From positions 248,001 through 312,000 of the forward strand of contig NZ_SOAL01000001.1 of the NCBI RefSeq assembly GCF_004364775.1: a DNA stretch of 64,000 nucleotides, written 5' to 3'. A program made the translations under genes and the position numbers. Origin of the DNA: Comamonas sp. JUb58 (GTDB taxonomy: Bacteria > Pseudomonadota > Gammaproteobacteria > Burkholderiales > Burkholderiaceae_C). Each line of letters opens with the position of its first letter. Position 1 is the first letter of the stretch. Shown here piece by piece: positions 16,601 through 24,866 of the stretch. The notes under the pieces were generated by a model, which was given only the letters and a program-made list of their open reading frames with translations, made no database searches and was not told where the DNA came from.

Positions 16601-17246
16601 CTTCGAAGCAATGAGAGAATTACTCGACATGACCGCTGAGGAACGCGCACACGAGCAATTGCACCTAATAGAAAAAATAGATATATCTTGGGTGGGCCAA
16701 GAAAAATTATTTATTGAGATATTAAAACTCCGCGACCCCATACTAACCATCAGTCTTTTAGAGCAGTTACCTATTCAAAAATCTACTACTTTAGGATTTC
16801 TTGAAATCGGAGATATCGAATGGTGGCTAGATTGGATGCATAATAATAAAAACTCATCCATTCCAAAATTTTTTCTTTTTGAAAGACTGTCGTGGATGTT
16901 TTTCAATTTAACCAGTCGAGAAACAAGACATTCTTTCGTAGAGGAATTCAATAATTCCAACTCCAATTATCGAAATATTCTTGCCAATAGCATTCTCATT
17001 TATCACACAGATCTCACTACTGATGATTTCAGCAAGGATGCAATTAGATTTCTTTTGGAAAATTTAGAAATTAAAAGAGATTCCGGTTTGGGCAGAAATC
17101 TATTAGCACAAACTGCCACCGAGCAATTCATTCAAGGAGAAATAATACCAATGATCTCAAAAGAAAAAATTCCTCTACAAACCAACCTTCGCAGTATTCT
17201 TAAGGCGGCGGGCGCTCGGCATGGAAAACGTTATATAGTAGATTGA
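13626..17246 (+). CDS. SIR2-NACHT (STAND) NTPase, probable anti-phage defence protein
   Basis: A single 1206-residue protein. Residues 1-280 are a SIR2-like NADase domain: nucleotide loop IGSGLS (17-22), TTNYDNLLE (108-116, candidate catalytic Asn110), KPHGD (154-158, candidate catalytic His156) and FGFGLRDPD (200-208). Residues about 340-650 are a NACHT-type STAND NTPase: Walker A GLPGSGKS (361-368), Walker B-like KFYLDSFNEMP (435-445), sensor VITSR (471-475) and the NACHT-end motif FIHQSITEYLAA (633-644). The remainder is alpha-helical, without a nameable family, and is probably the phage-sensing part. This architecture is shared with Avs5-type and other SIR2-STAND defence proteins, which deplete NAD on infection; that activity is inferred here. 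The gene is far more A+T-rich than all neighbours, stands alone on its strand block and looks horizontally acquired. Confidence 0.85.
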   Translation: MEKLKQVLSQEDTIIFIGSGLSLWSGLPSWSQLIEDLAKFVESFGVNAGLIRAEATRGDLLQAASYGFDRLTKQQIGEFIREACQYGKAEPHEIHKKIVSLGTRCFVTTNYDNLLEEALRKWRPNNFFRAPITNKNLTETAEIVSARALDFIFKPHGDAADSDSIILTREQYRQLLPQGERHSSLETLKLLLASRPVVYFGFGLRDPDFLYIKDLLSNIYKGGTRDHYAIMPDISEAESDYWRRHYGIHLITYPTTVDTNKRKNHDALLHLIDSFIDVLPPKLPLDLDIPAKESTSDVVLSLARHAARLERYSKANPELPIRVQLDKKNELPYHSLRSDTFNGAIVDRFLDNGPNRAILIGLPGSGKSYSLKRSTARLADKLHDICLSETFEEKSAVIPVFVDLKLYCGDIVDLINQNIPQNMSLSEMAVRFKLKFYLDSFNEMPREYRENGAYEVDFSDFEKNYDNSSIVITSRTVDGLEKFEFPIYHLDLIDENVLTTELQKLNIFIEGRFETDMRRLLQKPFYFHLVSSGAISLPHEAHPRDIYQSLLNKLYISFHTRFSPDFNLENILATVAYDAINRGEEAYATANILEKIEKEIAKSKIQDIKANDIVNWLISRSILIPYSNGRIAFIHQSITEYLAATQLSFEYQINPLILEEKLTLTRWDQALFLTLSLLPESEAYSFFKKITDIDFDLALNAVKYLEFNRDDIVSKLLDLIPEKLNQRKSFTDYKIESHLEFSLPISECHEQKLRFLMSKGHLIGAAALNRLIEIKGISVKEEALDLLVQFHDDYNFCCNGIADSLTPFFIDSDIKSLKSMADSLIDEIEPESDDYMLNGFISGSALLLSKIEIPLLEKSFLCLDEDIYPPDIHARIACESLWHRNSTPALELAANLLLRNINHAATSIYFLAKSESATEKLSWDCFDSNHVLRLISLAEMIDEKSWALRALHCLCKARPDLAQLTKAMALLRSGISKAALLFCVSQENHEDFFEAMRELLDMTAEERAHEQLHLIEKIDISWVGQEKLFIEILKLRDPILTISLLEQLPIQKSTTLGFLEIGDIEWWLDWMHNNKNSSIPKFFLFERLSWMFFNLTSRETRHSFVEEFNNSNSNYRNILANSILIYHTDLTTDDFSKDAIRFLLENLEIKRDSGLGRNLLAQTATEQFIQGEIIPMISKEKIPLQTNLRSILKAAGARHGKRYIVD

Positions 17247-17367
17247 TTACATATATTTAAAAAAGCAGTCATTTAAACCTCTGCTTATAACGGGTTGCCC
17301 CACTCCCGCACCCCAACAAGGCAAACTCTGACGCCCACCCCCGCCCCCGCAGCCGCAGAATTTGCCC

Positions 17368-18420
17368 ATGCTCGCTGCTTCTGCTTCTGCTTCTGCTTCT
17401 GCATCTGCCAACGCCCCACCCGCTGACGTCATCACGCTGACCGACAAAGGTCTGTACTGCGCGGCTGGGGATTTTTTTATTGATGCCTGGAAGCCGGTTC
17501 ACCGCACGTTTGTCACCCACGGCCACTCGGACCATGCCCATATAGGGATGGGCGAGTACTACTGCAGCTCGACAAGCGAACCAATTTTGCGATGGCGGCT
17601 GGGGGAGCAGAACATCCATGCGCTGCCGTTTGGGCAGACGATCACGATGGGGGAGGTGCAGGTATCGCTGCACCCGGCGGGGCACATTCTTGGATCTGCC
17701 CAGGTGCGGGTGCAGCACGGCGATGCGGTGTGGGTGTTTACGGGCGACTTCAAGCGCGAGCCGGATCCCACCTGCGAAGCGTTTGAGCTGCTGCGCTGCG
17801 ACACCCTGATTTGCGAGGCGACCTTTGCCTACCCGGTGTACGCCTGGCCCACGATGGCCCATGAGGTGGAGCGCATCGAGCGCTGGGTGGCGCATTGCAA
17901 GGAGCAGGGCAAGGCGGCGGTGCTGTATGCCTACAGCCTGGGCAAGGCCCAGCGGGTACTGGCGGGCTTGGCTGGCAAGCTGGATGCGCCCGTGTTGCTG
18001 CATGGTGCGATGGCACGCGGCACCGATATTTACCGCCAGGCAGGCATTGCACTGGCCGCTACCGAGATGGTGGTCGATGTGCCTACCGATACCGACTTTG
18101 CTGGCCGCATGGTGCTGGCACCGCCCTCTGCGCAAGATTCCGCCTGGCTCAAGCGCTTTAAACAGGTAGAGCAAGGCTTTGCCTCGGGCTGGATGCTGCT
18201 GCGCGGCAACCGGCGGCGGCGCAATATGCAGCGCGGCTTTGTCATATCGGACCATGCCGATTGGCAGGAATTGGTCGACACCATTACCGAAAGCGGCGCC
18301 CAGCGGGTGCTGGCCACCCATGGCAATACCGATGCGCTGATCCCCTACCTGCAGAGCCTGGGCATACAGGCAGAGCGCCTGCGTACCGCCTATGGCGACG
18401 AAGAGGAGGCGGCCGAATGA
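17368..18420 (+). CDS. Ligase-associated DNA exonuclease (metallo-beta-lactamase fold)
   Basis: First gene of the ligase-associated DNA repair operon, 350 residues. The metallo-beta-lactamase metal site THGHSDHAH is near the N-terminus, followed by a LHPAGHILGSAQV histidine motif, VFTGDFKREPDPTCEAFE and a C-terminal SDHADWQEL, which match the beta-CASP nuclease family with a proposed DNA exonuclease role. The start is taken at ATG 17368, which gives an N-terminal Ala-Ser repeat tract encoded by a hexanucleotide microsatellite. No good ribosome site is visible upstream, so the real start could be inside or after that tract, just before VITLTDKGLYC. The stop overlaps the ligase start (ATGA). 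Confidence 0.87.
   Translation: MLAASASASASASANAPPADVITLTDKGLYCAAGDFFIDAWKPVHRTFVTHGHSDHAHIGMGEYYCSSTSEPILRWRLGEQNIHALPFGQTITMGEVQVSLHPAGHILGSAQVRVQHGDAVWVFTGDFKREPDPTCEAFELLRCDTLICEATFAYPVYAWPTMAHEVERIERWVAHCKEQGKAAVLYAYSLGKAQRVLAGLAGKLDAPVLLHGAMARGTDIYRQAGIALAATEMVVDVPTDTDFAGRMVLAPPSAQDSAWLKRFKQVEQGFASGWMLLRGNRRRRNMQRGFVISDHADWQELVDTITESGAQRVLATHGNTDALIPYLQSLGIQAERLRTAYGDEEEAAE
17377..17406 (+). repeat. Hexanucleotide microsatellite (GCTTCT)4 plus one variant unit
   Basis: Four exact GCTTCT units and one GCATCT unit encode alternating Ala-Ser at the N-terminus of the exonuclease. The six-base period keeps the frame, so slippage would change only the length of the tail. Confidence 0.75.
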
Positions 18421-20132
18421 ACCGCTTTGTGGCGCTGTACCAGTTGCTGGACGAGGCATCCGGCACGCGCGACCGCGAGCTGGCCCTGCAGCAGTACTTT
18501 GCCGGCGCCAAAGCCACCGAGGCGACCTGGGCCGTCTATGTGCTGAGCGGCGGCAAGGTGAACACCGGCAAGAACCGCCTGGCCACCACCACCGAGCTGC
18601 GCAGCTGGGTAAGCGAGCTGACCGCCCTGCCGCTGTGGCTGGTGGAAGAGAGCTACCGCCAGGTGGGCGATTTGGCGGAGACCTTGTCGTTGTTGGTGGC
18701 AGCTTGGCAAAAGCAGGGTATTAACCATCCTGAGCTGGTGGCTGCGCCCGGCGCTGCCTTGGCTCCCGATGCCGATGCGCCCTGGCATGCCAGCTTGCTG
18801 GGCGCGACCTTTAAAACACCCGACAACGACAGCCGCCTGGACGAATGGACGGAGCAGTTTTTGCTGCCGCTGGTGGCCGCTGATGCCGAGCAGCGCAAGC
18901 GCGCGATCCAGCAGGCCTGGCAGCAGCTGGATACCCCTTCGCGCCTGGTCTTTAACAAGCTGCTGACCGGATCGCTGCGCGCAGGCGTTAACAAGCGCAG
19001 CCTGCAGAACAGCCTGGCGCCGCTGGTGGGCATATCTGCCGCCGATATGGCGCACCGCATGGTGGGCGAATGGCTGCCCAGCGCCCAGGCCTATGAGGCC
19101 TTGATGGACCCGGAAACCAGCGCGCAGCTGCTCGATAAGCCGTACCCCTTCTACCTCGCCTCGCCCTTGCCGCAAGAGCCAGAAGCCTTGGGCGACCCCA
19201 AGGATTGGCTGGCCGAATGGAAATGGGATGGCATACGCGTGCAGCTGGTGCGGCGCCAGGGTCATGCGCCTTACCTGTGGTCGCGTGGTGAGGAACGGCT
19301 GGATGGCCGCTTTCCGGAGCTGGAGGCCGCCGCTGCCTTGTTGCCGCGCGACATGGTGCTGGATGGCGAACTGCTGGCCTGGGATTACGAACAGAACAAG
19401 CCGTTGGGCTTTGTCGCGCTGCAAAGCCGCATTCAAAAGCGCAAGCCTTCCGCCAAGCTGATGCAGACCGTGCCGGCGCGCATTCTGTTTTATGACCTGC
19501 TGGAGTGCGATGGCGAAGACCTGCGCGCCCAGCCGCTGGAGCAGCGCCGCGTCAAGCTGGAGCGGCTCATCCACCACGCCGACTTGCCGGCGCTGGGCAT
19601 ATCGCCGCAGCTGCCGTTTGACAGCTGGGATGCCCTGCCCCCGCTGCGCAACACCGCTGCCGAGCACAACGCCGAGGGGCTGATGCTCAAGGCGCTGGCA
19701 TCCCCCTACAAGGAAGGCCGGCGCCGGGGCGATTGGTGGAAATGGAAGGTGGACCCGTTCAGCATTGATGCGGTGCTGATTTATGCGCAAAGCGGCAGCG
19801 GCCGCCGCAGCACCTTGCACACCGACTACACCTTTGCCGTGTGGAGCGGCGATGCGCTGGTGCCTGTCGCCAAGGCCTACTCGGGCCTGACCGATGTGGA
19901 GATTTTGCGGCTGGACAAATGGATTCGCAGCCACACGGTGGAGCGATTTGGGCCGGTGCGCTCTGTTACCCCTAGCCTGGTGTTTGAGATTGCCTTTGAA
20001 GGCGTGAACCGCTCGACCCGCCATAAATCGGGCGTGGCGGTGCGCTTTCCGCGCATCTTGCGTTGGCGCGAGGACAAGACCGCGCAAGACGCCGACCAAT
20101 TGAGTGCCTTGCTGGAGCTGGCCGATGGCTGA
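18417..20132 (+). CDS. ATP-dependent DNA ligase (ligase-associated repair operon)
   Basis: A 571-residue ATP-dependent DNA ligase acting with the co-transcribed nuclease, helicase and phosphoesterase. The catalytic lysine motif is EWKWDGIRVQ (Lys at about residue 269), followed by RGEERLDGRFPE, the DMVLDGELLAW motif, LFYDLLECDGED, EGLMLKALASPYKEGRR and WWKWKVDP (adenylation motifs III-V). The N-terminal ~220 residues are the helical DNA-binding domain (KLLTGSLRAGVNKRSLQNSLA). ATG 18417 overlaps the exonuclease stop, and GAGGAGG sits upstream. Its own stop lies inside the helicase start region (8-bp overlap). Confidence 0.93.
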   Translation: MNRFVALYQLLDEASGTRDRELALQQYFAGAKATEATWAVYVLSGGKVNTGKNRLATTTELRSWVSELTALPLWLVEESYRQVGDLAETLSLLVAAWQKQGINHPELVAAPGAALAPDADAPWHASLLGATFKTPDNDSRLDEWTEQFLLPLVAADAEQRKRAIQQAWQQLDTPSRLVFNKLLTGSLRAGVNKRSLQNSLAPLVGISAADMAHRMVGEWLPSAQAYEALMDPETSAQLLDKPYPFYLASPLPQEPEALGDPKDWLAEWKWDGIRVQLVRRQGHAPYLWSRGEERLDGRFPELEAAAALLPRDMVLDGELLAWDYEQNKPLGFVALQSRIQKRKPSAKLMQTVPARILFYDLLECDGEDLRAQPLEQRRVKLERLIHHADLPALGISPQLPFDSWDALPPLRNTAAEHNAEGLMLKALASPYKEGRRRGDWWKWKVDPFSIDAVLIYAQSGSGRRSTLHTDYTFAVWSGDALVPVAKAYSGLTDVEILRLDKWIRSHTVERFGPVRSVTPSLVFEIAFEGVNRSTRHKSGVAVRFPRILRWREDKTAQDADQLSALLELADG

Positions 20133-22842
20133 TCTGGACCACAACACGCCCCCCAGCGACCGCGCGATGCAGCGTGCGGCCAAGCGCTGGCGTGACTGGT
20201 TGAAGGAGCAGGACATAGGCGCGGCGGTCTTCCAGCAACAGGCCTGGCGAGCGTATGCCGATGGGCACAGCGGTTTGATATCGGCCCCCACCGGCCGGGG
20301 CAAGACCTTGGCAGCGCTGGGTGGGCCCTTGATGCAGGCGATGGCCGAGGCTGAGTCGCCCGAGGGCCGCGCAGCGCATGGCCCGCGCATGCTCTGGGTG
20401 ACGCCCTTGCGTGCGCTGGCCAGCGATACCCGCGAGCGCATCACCGGCCCGGTAGCGGCGGTGCTGCCCCACTGGCAAGTGGCGATGCGCACAGGCGATG
20501 CCACATCACGCGACAAACGCCTGACCGATACCGGCAAGGCGCAGCTGGTGGTGATAACGCCCGAATCCTTGGCGCTGCTGCTGAGCCATGAGCGCAGCCG
20601 CGAGCAGTTCAGCCAGCTGCGCTGCATTGTGGTGGATGAATGGCATGAGCTCCTGCCCAGCAAGCGCGGGGTGCTGCTGCAGCTGAACCTGGCGCGCATC
20701 CAAGCGCTGGCACCGGGGGCGCAGGTCTGGGGACTGTCGGCCACGATTGGCAATCTGCAAGAGGCCAGCGATGTGCTGCTGAGCGCCTGGCAGGTGAAGG
20801 AGCCTGCGCTGATCCAGGACATGCGGCCCAAGCCCTTTCATCTGCACAGCATTACGCCGCCGCTGGGCACGCGCATGCCCTGGGCGGGGCATTTGGGCCT
20901 GGCCAATTTGGGCGAGGTGGCCAAGCTGGTGTTTAGCGCGCCCAGCACCATTGTGTTTACCAATACCCGCGCGCAGGCCGAGCTGTGGCACACCGCGCTG
21001 GCGAGCATATGGCCGGAAGATGCCGAGACCTTGGCCATCCACCATGGCTCGCTGGACCAGGGCGTGCGGCAGTCGGTAGAGCAGCGCCTGCGTGCAGGCA
21101 CCTTGCGCTGCGTGGTGGCGACCAGCAGCCTGGATTTGGGGGTGGACTTTCCGGCGGTGGAGCGCGTGATCCAGATTGGTGGCGCACGCTCCGTTGCCCG
21201 CATGGTGCAGCGCGCTGGCCGCGCCAAGCACCGGCCTGGTGCTGCTGTGCATGTGGAGGCGGTTGCCACCCAGGCGATGGACCTGGCCGAGTTTGCCGCC
21301 GTGCGCGAGCTGGCCGAGGCGCAGGTGTATGAGCGGCGCGAGCCGCTGCGCCTGTGCTTTGATGTGCTGAGCCAGCATGCAATGAGCGCGGCGCTGGCGG
21401 GTGGCTTCAGGCCACCAGAGCTGCTGGCCGAGGTGCGGCGCACTGCCGCTTTTCGGGAGCTGAGCGATGCCCAGTGGCTAGCGATGCTGGCCTTTCTGGA
21501 GCATGGCAGCGATTCCCTTGTGCAATACCCGCAGTACGAGCGCCTGCACTGCGCCGATGGCCTGTGCCAGCCGGCCAACACCGGCGTGGTGCGCATGCAC
21601 CGCATGTCGATCGGCACCATCACCGCACACGGCGCAGTCAATGTGCAGTACCTGCGCGGCGCGCGGCTGGGCTCGGTTGAAGAGGCGTTTATTGCAAGAC
21701 TCAGCCCCGGCGACGTATTTAACTTTGCCGGCCGCAGCCTGGTGCTGGTGCGGTTGGAGAACCAGACCGCCTGGGTGCGCCGCAGTGTTGAAGTCGGCCT
21801 GCTGACGCCGGCATGGGCAGGCTCGCTGATGCCGATGTCCTCATCCTTGGGCGAGCGCATGCAGCAGCTGCTGAGCACGGCCGCTGCCAGCCCCGCCGCC
21901 GATGACGCCCCCCACGCCCGCGAGCTGCAATGGCTGCAGCCCTTGCTGCAGCTGCAAAGCCAGCGCTCGCTGGTGCCGGGCGCAGACCAGCTGCTGATTG
22001 AACAGGTCGGCAACACCCAAGCCGCCAAGGCCGCGCCGCTGTTTGTCTACCCCTTTGCTGGCCGGGTGGCGCATGAGGGGCTGGCGGTGCTGATTGCCAC
22101 GCGCCTGGCGCATCTGCAAGCCAATACCTTTGCCTGGGCCTGCAATGAGATTGGGCTGATGATCCAGCCCACCTTGCCCATCGATGCAAATGCGGTGGAC
22201 TGGGCGGAGATATTCAAGCAGGACGGGCTCGACACCGATCTACGGTCCGCCGTGAACTTCAGCGAGCTGGCACGCAAGCGCTTCAAGGAGATTGCGCAGA
22301 TTGCAGGCCTGGTGCAATCCAAGGTGCCGGGCAAGAAGAGCCGTGCCAGTGATAGGCAGTTGCAGGTCTCTGCCAGCCTGCTGTTTGATGTGCTGAGCAA
22401 GTACGACCCGGAGCATTTGCTGCTGCGCCAGGCCCGGCAAGAGGCGCTGGACCAGGAGCTGCACCTGCCGACCATGCAAAGGCTGCTGGCCAGCATTGCG
22501 GGGCGGCAGATTGCATTGCGCTTTCCGCCCAAACACACGCCGTTTTCATTCGGGCTGTGGGCGGAGAGCTTTCGCGGTCAGCTCAGCAATGAGACCTGGC
22601 AAGACAAGGTGCGGCGCATGGCCGAGCAGCAAGAGCGCCAGGCCAGGGGCGAGCCCACACCGGGTGCACCACGCTCCGCACGCTCACCACGAACACAACG
22701 ACCGGGCGCGCCACCGCAGCGCGCGCCCCACCCCGGCAGCCCTAACAAGGCCGCAACCAAGGCGGCGCCCAAGCAGGCCGCCCCCCGCAAGGGCATGCGC
22801 AGCACCGTGCAGCGCGCGCCCCAACCACAGGACACCCACTAA
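20125..22842 (+). CDS. Ligase-associated DEXH-box helicase (Lhr-core family)
   Basis: A 905-residue superfamily 2 DNA helicase. Walker A is SAPTGRGKTL and the DEXH box reads CIVVDEWHELL. Further helicase motifs are WGLSATIGN (III), TIVFTNTRAQAELW (IV), VVATSSLDLGVDFPAVERVIQIG (V) and VQRAGRAKHRPG (VI). The middle and C-terminal parts match the Lhr-core winged-helix and DUF4145-like region. The last ~65 residues are a Pro/Arg/Ala/Lys-rich, probably disordered basic tail that could contact DNA. ATG 20125 (MADLDHNTPP) overlaps the ligase end by 8 bp, and the stop overlaps the next ATG as TAATG, so all four repair genes are translationally coupled. Confidence 0.93.
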   Translation: MADLDHNTPPSDRAMQRAAKRWRDWLKEQDIGAAVFQQQAWRAYADGHSGLISAPTGRGKTLAALGGPLMQAMAEAESPEGRAAHGPRMLWVTPLRALASDTRERITGPVAAVLPHWQVAMRTGDATSRDKRLTDTGKAQLVVITPESLALLLSHERSREQFSQLRCIVVDEWHELLPSKRGVLLQLNLARIQALAPGAQVWGLSATIGNLQEASDVLLSAWQVKEPALIQDMRPKPFHLHSITPPLGTRMPWAGHLGLANLGEVAKLVFSAPSTIVFTNTRAQAELWHTALASIWPEDAETLAIHHGSLDQGVRQSVEQRLRAGTLRCVVATSSLDLGVDFPAVERVIQIGGARSVARMVQRAGRAKHRPGAAVHVEAVATQAMDLAEFAAVRELAEAQVYERREPLRLCFDVLSQHAMSAALAGGFRPPELLAEVRRTAAFRELSDAQWLAMLAFLEHGSDSLVQYPQYERLHCADGLCQPANTGVVRMHRMSIGTITAHGAVNVQYLRGARLGSVEEAFIARLSPGDVFNFAGRSLVLVRLENQTAWVRRSVEVGLLTPAWAGSLMPMSSSLGERMQQLLSTAAASPAADDAPHARELQWLQPLLQLQSQRSLVPGADQLLIEQVGNTQAAKAAPLFVYPFAGRVAHEGLAVLIATRLAHLQANTFAWACNEIGLMIQPTLPIDANAVDWAEIFKQDGLDTDLRSAVNFSELARKRFKEIAQIAGLVQSKVPGKKSRASDRQLQVSASLLFDVLSKYDPEHLLLRQARQEALDQELHLPTMQRLLASIAGRQIALRFPPKHTPFSFGLWAESFRGQLSNETWQDKVRRMAEQQERQARGEPTPGAPRSARSPRTQRPGAPPQRAPHPGSPNKAATKAAPKQAAPRKGMRSTVQRAPQPQDTH

Positions 22843-23546
22843 TGGCAGGTACGCAATCGGCACAGCTTTTCTCCCCCATCCAACTTTCGCCATCGCCCCA
22901 GGACCATGTCGCGGCCAGCATTGCCGGCATGGAGTTCTTGGTGCTGACCGAGCGCGCATTGTTCTGGCCTCAGGAAAGCCTGCTGATCATTGCCGACCTG
23001 CACCTGGGCAAGAGCGATATCTTTCGCCGCCGGGGCGTGGCCGTGCCGTTGGAGGTGCAGCGCCAGGACCTGTTCCGCCTGCACCAGATTCTGCAAAAGT
23101 GGCAGCCGCAGGAGCTGGTGATTCTGGGCGACTTTGTGCATGGCCGCTTTATTGGTGAAGACACCTTCCAGCTCTGGCAGACCTTGCGGCGCGCCAACCT
23201 CAAAACCCGCTTTACCCTGACCCGGGGCAACCACGACCGCTACCTGCAAACCGAAGCCCTGCTGCTGGATGACGTGCACACCCACCTGGCCCGCCACCAG
23301 GTGCTGATGAGCCATGAGCCCATGGGCCCGGGCATGCACCACTTTGCGCTCAATATCCACGGCCATGTACACCCTGCCATGCGCGTGCCGCAGCTGCGCC
23401 AGCGCCTGCCCTGCCTCGCCTACTCTGCGCCCTACCTGAATCTGCCGGCGTTTTCGGAGTTCACCGGCTCGGGGCCCATGGCCGTGCAGCCACTGCATGC
23501 CTGGCTGTTTGCTGGCGAAGGCTCGGCGCCTATTGCGGTGTATTGA
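22842..23546 (+). CDS. pdeM: Ligase-associated DNA damage response endonuclease PdeM (metallophosphoesterase)
   Basis: A 234-residue calcineurin-type phosphoesterase, the fourth gene of the ligase-associated operon. The metal motifs are ADLHLGKSD, ILGDFVHG, TRGNHDR, MSHEP and HGHVHPA, in canonical order. The family is proposed to trim or cut DNA ends in cooperation with the helicase and ligase. ATG 22842 shares one base with the helicase stop. Confidence 0.92.
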   Translation: MAGTQSAQLFSPIQLSPSPQDHVAASIAGMEFLVLTERALFWPQESLLIIADLHLGKSDIFRRRGVAVPLEVQRQDLFRLHQILQKWQPQELVILGDFVHGRFIGEDTFQLWQTLRRANLKTRFTLTRGNHDRYLQTEALLLDDVHTHLARHQVLMSHEPMGPGMHHFALNIHGHVHPAMRVPQLRQRLPCLAYSAPYLNLPAFSEFTGSGPMAVQPLHAWLFAGEGSAPIAVY

Positions 23547-23761
23547 TGGCGCCTCGCTGATCGCCGGCTTTCTGCATTCCCGAATTCAGACGGGCGCTGC
23601 ATTCCTGTGCCCTACCCCACCAGAACCCAAGCCTGGCGCGCCTTTGCGCAGATCGGCTGATGGCGCTAACAGCCAAGCGCGCACGGTCTGGCCCGCGTTT
23701 GGACTACAAACTTTTTGGGGGCCAAAAGCAGAATAAAGGCGTCATCTAACAAGGAATAGCC

Positions 23762-24802
23762 ATGGTCACCACATATGTAGAGGAAGAGCGCGTCGTCACC
23801 GGCGGCGCATTGCCACGCGCCTTAGCGGGCAGCAGCGAAAGTGCGGTCTCCTGGGCCGCCATTTTTGCGGGCGCATTGGCAGCTGCGGTGCTGTCGTTGT
23901 TGCTGTTCATGCTGGGCATTGGCCTGGGCCTGTCATCGGTATCTGTCTGGTCCGGCCGTGGGGCCGATGGCGAGACGATTGGCTGGGGCGCGGTCGCATG
24001 GCTGGCGTTTACGCAGCTGGCCTCGGCCGGTGTGGGTGGCTATATCGCTGGCCGCCTGCGCACCAAGTGGCAGGGCGTGCACACCGATGAGGTGTACTTT
24101 CGCGACACCGCCCATGGCTTTCTGTCCTGGGCGCTGGCAACCATGCTGATGGTGGCGATTGCAGGCTCGATGGCCGGTGCCGCGATCTCCGGCACGGCCA
24201 AGGCTGCCGGTGCGGTGGTGAGCGGTGCAGCCCAAGTGGTGGGCGGTGCAGCCAGTGGCGCCACTGGCGTGATTGGTGGTGCCGCCTCTGCAGCGCTGAC
24301 CGGCGCTGCTGGCGTGACTGCCGGCAAGGCCAATGAGCCAGGCTCGGACCTGAACTACTGGATCAACAGCCTGCTGCGCCAAGGTGGCCCTACCGAGCAA
24401 CAAAAGCAGGACATGAAGGACGGCGCGCAAAACGTCGCCCAGAAGGCCCGCTCCGCTGCCGATGATGCCAGCGAGATGAGCAGCGTGTTCATGCATTCGC
24501 TGCAAGCCGGCTCCCTGTCGAACGACGACCGCCAGTACCTGGGCCGCCTGGTGGCACAACGCAGCGACATGAGCCAGGAAGAATCCGAGAAGAAGGTGCA
24601 GGCCACCTACGACCAGGTCAAGCAACAGATCGACAAGGCCAAGCAAGCCGCGCAAGACGCAGAGGCCAAGGCCAAACAAGCGGCCGAGCAAGCCCGCAAG
24701 GCCACCGCCTATTCGCTGATGTGGATGTTTGTGGTGCTGCTGATTGGTGCCTTTGTGGGCAGCCTGTCTGCCACCTTTGGCGGCCGCCAGCGCGACGCTT
24801 AA
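23762..24802 (+). CDS. Alanine-rich membrane protein of unknown function (PhnA-like annotation class)
   Basis: A 346-residue protein with about four membrane segments (near 30-57, 75-95, 118-142 and 317-338). The segments FAGALAAAVLSLLLFMLGIGLGLSSVSVW and GVGGYIAGRLRTKW are typical of membrane proteins that often carry the misleading label 'PhnA-like'. A small-residue-rich stretch (GAAQVVGGAASGATGVIGGA) is followed by a charged Lys/Gln/Ala helical segment (about 270-315) that may form a coiled coil. An AAGGAA ribosome site precedes ATG 23762. It precedes a 24-residue membrane peptide and the catalase gene, which suggests an envelope or stress role, but none is proven. Confidence 0.7.
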   Translation: MVTTYVEEERVVTGGALPRALAGSSESAVSWAAIFAGALAAAVLSLLLFMLGIGLGLSSVSVWSGRGADGETIGWGAVAWLAFTQLASAGVGGYIAGRLRTKWQGVHTDEVYFRDTAHGFLSWALATMLMVAIAGSMAGAAISGTAKAAGAVVSGAAQVVGGAASGATGVIGGAASAALTGAAGVTAGKANEPGSDLNYWINSLLRQGGPTEQQKQDMKDGAQNVAQKARSAADDASEMSSVFMHSLQAGSLSNDDRQYLGRLVAQRSDMSQEESEKKVQATYDQVKQQIDKAKQAAQDAEAKAKQAAEQARKATAYSLMWMFVVLLIGAFVGSLSATFGGRQRDA

Positions 24803-24866
24803 CTGACCACATCCATTCCACCTGAACACCACCTTTGCCTGCGGGCAGACCTAGAAAGGAAACACC

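Noticed and set aside
18390..20831. 813-codon open frame on the minus strand opposite the DNA ligase and helicase genes
   Set aside because: Antisense shadow of high-GC coding sequence; no family motifs, while the plus-strand ligase has every adenylation motif.
13426..23546. Whole 13.4-23.5 kb block as one multi-gene defence island
   Set aside because: Only the SIR2-NACHT gene is compositionally foreign; the repair operon has normal GC content and is a known DNA-damage module.
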